A program made the translations under genes and the position numbers. Of a stretch of DNA of 7,115 bases, positions 4,851-7,115 are shown one piece after another. Origin of the DNA: JAFGQE01 sp046484775 (GTDB taxonomy: Bacteria; Bacillota; Clostridia; DUPQ01); NCBI GenBank assembly GCA_046484775.1, contig JAWOIG010000175.1:1-7115 (forward strand), in the 5' to 3' direction. The notes beneath the pieces are model-generated. The model was not told the DNA's origin and searched no databases. It saw nothing but the letters and a program-made list of their open reading frames with translations. Every line of letters begins with the position of its first letter. The stretch's first letter is position 1.

Positions 4851-5951
4851 TTATCCGGTAAAAATAAATATTCCTGAGAGCATGAACAACGCCAGCAGAA
4901 CGAAATTCAATTTGTGGAAATATCCATTGAAGCGACTGGTCCCAAAGCTTCTTCCATATAATCTGTAGGCGATCAGATTGGCAAGCGATGCGACCAGCGT
5001 ACCCATTCCGCCGACACTGACGCCCAGAAGCAAAGGCCTGTAGCTATTTGTAAATCCGCTGAACAAGACAGCGGAAGGCACATTGCTGATGGCCTGGGAT
5101 CCAAGGGCGGAGAATGCGAAAACCTGTGCATCTGTTCTGAGCATGCCCGATATCAGGGCGACGATTGCCGGCATTCCAACGATGTGGTCAATGAAAATGA
5201 AGAAAGCGACGAAAGTGCCCAGGAGGAAATAGTCGGCTTTTCCGATAAGTTCCCTCTGGCTGAGTAAAAATACAGATATTACGATGATTGTAACTATCAA
5301 CACCGGGATCAATCGCAGTATAGAAAGCAGGACGACAGCGAAAAGAATTATAAAGAAACCAAGCTCGGTTTTGTTGCCAAGGGGTATTGAATCAGGTACT
5401 GCGGATATCCTGTCTTTCTTCAGAAAAAGCGATATTATGCATAGAATCGCAATCCCGCCTATGGAGAAAGGTGCTGTTACGGAAAGAAATTCTCCTGTGG
5501 TCATACCGTATGCATTGAACAGGAACAGGTTCTGGGGGTTTCCAAATGGAGTGAGGCTGCTTCCTATATTGGCGGCGAGAGCCTCGAGAACAACGATCCG
5601 GTAAGGGTCAAAACCGGCTTTTTTACCGATTCCAACAGTAAGGGGTACTACGGAAATAAGTGCGACATCGTTGGTTATGAACATTGAGAGTACTGCGGTC
5701 GCGGGAATCATCACAAGGCTGATGCCGCGCTCCGAGCCGACCTTGCGAAGCAGCGAGACGGAGATATAGTCGAGCAAATGGTATTTTTCGAAAACCGAGG
5801 TCAGAAGCATCAGATTGAAGAGGGCGGCTATGACTCCAAAGTCAATCGAATTAAGATGCGTGGGCGCAAAGAAACCGGTAAGCACCGCGAGGGAAAGGGC
5901 GACAACGAACACGATTTCGCTCCGGAGCCTTCTGTGTATCGTTTTTATCAT
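4851..5951 (-). CDS. ArsB/CitMHS-type ion transporter (IT superfamily permease)
   Basis: This 366-residue membrane protein has about ten to twelve hydrophobic segments. Two related halves carry the re-entrant signatures of the ion-transporter superfamily (ArsB, NhaD, SLC13/CitMHS). The first half has ITNDVALISVVPLT (92-105) and AANIGSSLTPFGNPQNL (126-142). The second half has ISNVPSAVLFSG (288-299) and GGMGTLVASLANLIAYR (314-330). Short basic stretches at the N-terminus (KTIHRRLR) suggest a cytoplasmic start. Possible substrates are arsenite, a dicarboxylate or an inorganic anion. No arsR, arsA or arsC lies nearby, so arsenite is not favoured by context. It is shorter than typical ArsB, which is above 400 residues. 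The start at ATG 5951 has only a distant ribosome site (AGGCGG about 11 bases upstream). No terminator is visible before the converging gene. Confidence 0.85.
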   Translation of the reverse strand: MIKTIHRRLRSEIVFVVALSLAVLTGFFAPTHLNSIDFGVIAALFNLMLLTSVFEKYHLLDYISVSLLRKVGSERGISLVMIPATAVLSMFITNDVALISVVPLTVGIGKKAGFDPYRIVVLEALAANIGSSLTPFGNPQNLFLFNAYGMTTGEFLSVTAPFSIGGIAILCIISLFLKKDRISAVPDSIPLGNKTELGFFIILFAVVLLSILRLIPVLIVTIIVISVFLLSQRELIGKADYFLLGTFVAFFIFIDHIVGMPAIVALISGMLRTDAQVFAFSALGSQAISNVPSAVLFSGFTNSYRPLLLGVSVGGMGTLVASLANLIAYRLYGRSFGTSRFNGYFHKLNFVLLALFMLSGIFIFTG

Positions 5952-5996
5952 ATATAAGAGTACCGCCTAAATCCCCAATATTAGTGAACCCAGATA

Positions 5997-6025
5997 AATA
6001 TATAATTAAAAATTATTCAAGTCAA
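5997..6025 (-). promoter_or_regulatory. Near-consensus promoter of the transporter gene
   Basis: Read on the minus strand, TTGACT (6020-6025) is followed after exactly 17 bases by TATATT (5997-6002). Each hexamer matches the sigma-A consensus at five of six positions. Transcription would begin near 5990, giving a leader of about 40 bases. The transporter therefore need not depend on read-through from the LRR gene 207 bases upstream. Confidence 0.75.
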
Positions 6026-6158
6026 TGAGATTCGGAATGAATATAACTGCGGATGTGAAAAGACACTGGAACAGCAATGAAATGAATCCGGATTTGCTGA
6101 TCTTTGATTTCGCGGGGGGTATCTGAGTTCCCATCGGTTCAGATTAACCAAGATATTA
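6026..6158. other. Short gap between the LRR gene and the transporter promoter
   Basis: No gene and no T-tailed terminator are seen here. The only structure is a weak dyad, CAGCAA (6072-6077) with TTGCTG (6094-6099), and a 10-base palindrome AATCCGGATT (6085-6094) that overlaps it. Read-through from the LRR gene into the transporter is possible. Confidence 0.5.
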
Positions 6159-7115
6159 TCAGGGTTTTATTCTGTATACATTACAGCCGTTTTCCTTGAT
6201 GGCATTGATGATCAAGGGATTTTTGTCATAGGTATATGCATCCAGATAGAATTCCTGTAAGTTGACAAGATTCTGAAGCCCTTCGATGCTTTCAATGCTG
6301 CAGTTTTCAAGTGTCAGATGCCGCAGGTTTTGCAGCTCGGCAAGGGGGCCGATATCTGAAACCGCAGTGTCTCTTATATTTAACATTCCAAGGTGCGAGA
6401 GATTTTTCAAGGGTGTCAGGTCTGTAACTGTTGAAGCGTTAATGTGCAGCCCATGGAGATTCCAAAGGGTGCCGATTGGTTCCCAGTCCTCGATATTGAA
6501 GCCGTGCAGAGACAAACTGCTGAGACCAAGTCCATTCAAAGGCGTCAGGTCAAGATTTACACTGCCATGGCTGACGATTGAGAGATCTCCAAGATTCTGA
6601 AGATTGGAAATGGGGCTTATATCTGATGAATTGAGATTATTGATTACAAGATACCTAAGATTAGTGAGGTTTTCAACGGCGTCAATATTGGACAGTCCTG
6701 TTGTAGAATCAATCCATAAGGCCAATAGATTATCGAGACCGGAAATAGGCGATAAATCACTGATGTTATAGTGCGGCAGATATAAAAACATAAGATTCTT
6801 AGCATATTGCAGACCATCGAGTCCGGTTATATTATTTATTCTGACCACATGACGTTCAGTACCTGAAAACCCCATTTCCTCGAAAATAGTCTGATAGAAA
6901 TACTCAGGTTCTTTATCTTCCGGGCAAAAATCAAGATAGATAAGTTCAAACATATCTGAGATTTTTAATTCCTTGTCCATCGGATTGCCGATTGCTGAGA
7001 GGGCTTCAATGGCTTCAATGATGCCTGCCCTGACATTTTCATCTCCTATGGTTGCGGTGTTGTCCGGATTATATCCGTGATCCTTTGGTTCGGATATTAT
7101 GATTTCTTTGAAATC
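6159..7115 (-). CDS. Leucine-rich-repeat protein, 5' end beyond the window
   Basis: The frame is open from the right edge to a TGA at 6159-6161 (318 codons visible). An ATG at 6980 occurs in it, but it has no ribosome site, and the 45 codons upstream (DFKEIIISEP to AIGNP) look coding and lack a stop, so the true start lies outside the window. Counting from that ATG, residues about 51-250 form some nine repeats of 20-25 residues of the internalin/bacterial type, for example ISDLSPISGLDNL, VTDLTPLKNLSHL and VSDIGPLAELQNL. Such repeats form a curved protein-binding surface. The visible N-terminal part (DMFELIYLDFCPEDKEPEYF) is acidic and unrecognised. No signal peptide, LPXTG or membrane anchor is seen, and the C-terminus (NGCNVYRIKP) ends just after the repeats. 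The partner and role are unknown. Confidence 0.85.
   Translation of the reverse strand, partial: DFKEIIISEPKDHGYNPDNTATIGDENVRAGIIEAIEALSAIGNPMDKELKISDMFELIYLDFCPEDKEPEYFYQTIFEEMGFSGTERHVVRINNITGLDGLQYAKNLMFLYLPHYNISDLSPISGLDNLLALWIDSTTGLSNIDAVENLTNLRYLVINNLNSSDISPISNLQNLGDLSIVSHGSVNLDLTPLNGLGLSSLSLHGFNIEDWEPIGTLWNLHGLHINASTVTDLTPLKNLSHLGMLNIRDTAVSDIGPLAELQNLRHLTLENCSIESIEGLQNLVNLQEFYLDAYTYDKNPLIINAIKENGCNVYRIKP

Noticed and set aside
4851..5951. Arsenic-resistance operon
   Set aside because: The transporter has ArsB-like motifs, but no arsR, arsC, arsA or arsD is seen nearby, so a specific arsenite role is not claimed.

Overview
The window looks like a low-to-moderate GC clostridial or related Firmicutes chromosome. 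The evidence is a glutamate dehydrogenase of the hexameric clostridial type, a DsrE-like protein of a kind common in anaerobes, AT-rich intergenic DNA, near-consensus sigma-A promoters and strong G-rich ribosome binding sites. The genus cannot be named from this sequence. No rRNA, tRNA or CRISPR array was seen.

Layout, left to right. (1) Positions 1-1437 hold mobile-element DNA. It contains a complete solo tnpB (start best placed at 239) with its own extended -10 promoter and a right-end hairpin (1405-1427), probably the 3' end of an omegaRNA guide RNA. To its left is a second hairpin resembling the right end (104-156), lying inside a frame that stays open from the window edge to 180. It may be the tail of another, truncated element. 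(2) At 1538-1876 is a small DsrE-like protein gene on the plus strand. A terminator at 1938-1974 separates it from gdhA and probably serves both genes. (3) At 2002-3348 on the minus strand is gdhA, for glutamate dehydrogenase, with dinucleotide-site residues that point to NADP(H). (4) Positions 3361-3885 form a 525-base divergent intergenic region. It holds the gdhA promoter, a 20-bp-phased repeat trio that includes an ARG-box-like sequence, and a dense cluster of inverted repeats nearer the next gene. (5) At 3886-4842 is a cytoplasmic five-bladed beta-propeller glycosidase-like protein (GH43/GH32 type). (6) At 4851-5951, converging on it with an 8-base gap, is an ArsB/CitMHS-type ion transporter gene with a near-consensus promoter. 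(7) From 6159 to the right edge, on the minus strand, is a leucine-rich-repeat protein whose frame continues out of the window, so its 5' end is missing.

The genes do not form one obvious pathway. They look like separate transcription units: ammonia assimilation (gdhA), a sulfur-relay-like small protein, a glycoside-active protein, an ion exporter and an LRR protein, with a TnpB element placed upstream of the DsrE-like gene. The parts least explained by ordinary genes are the hairpin-rich intergenic block at 3551-3770, which allows mutually exclusive pairings, and the paired right-end-like hairpins around tnpB.
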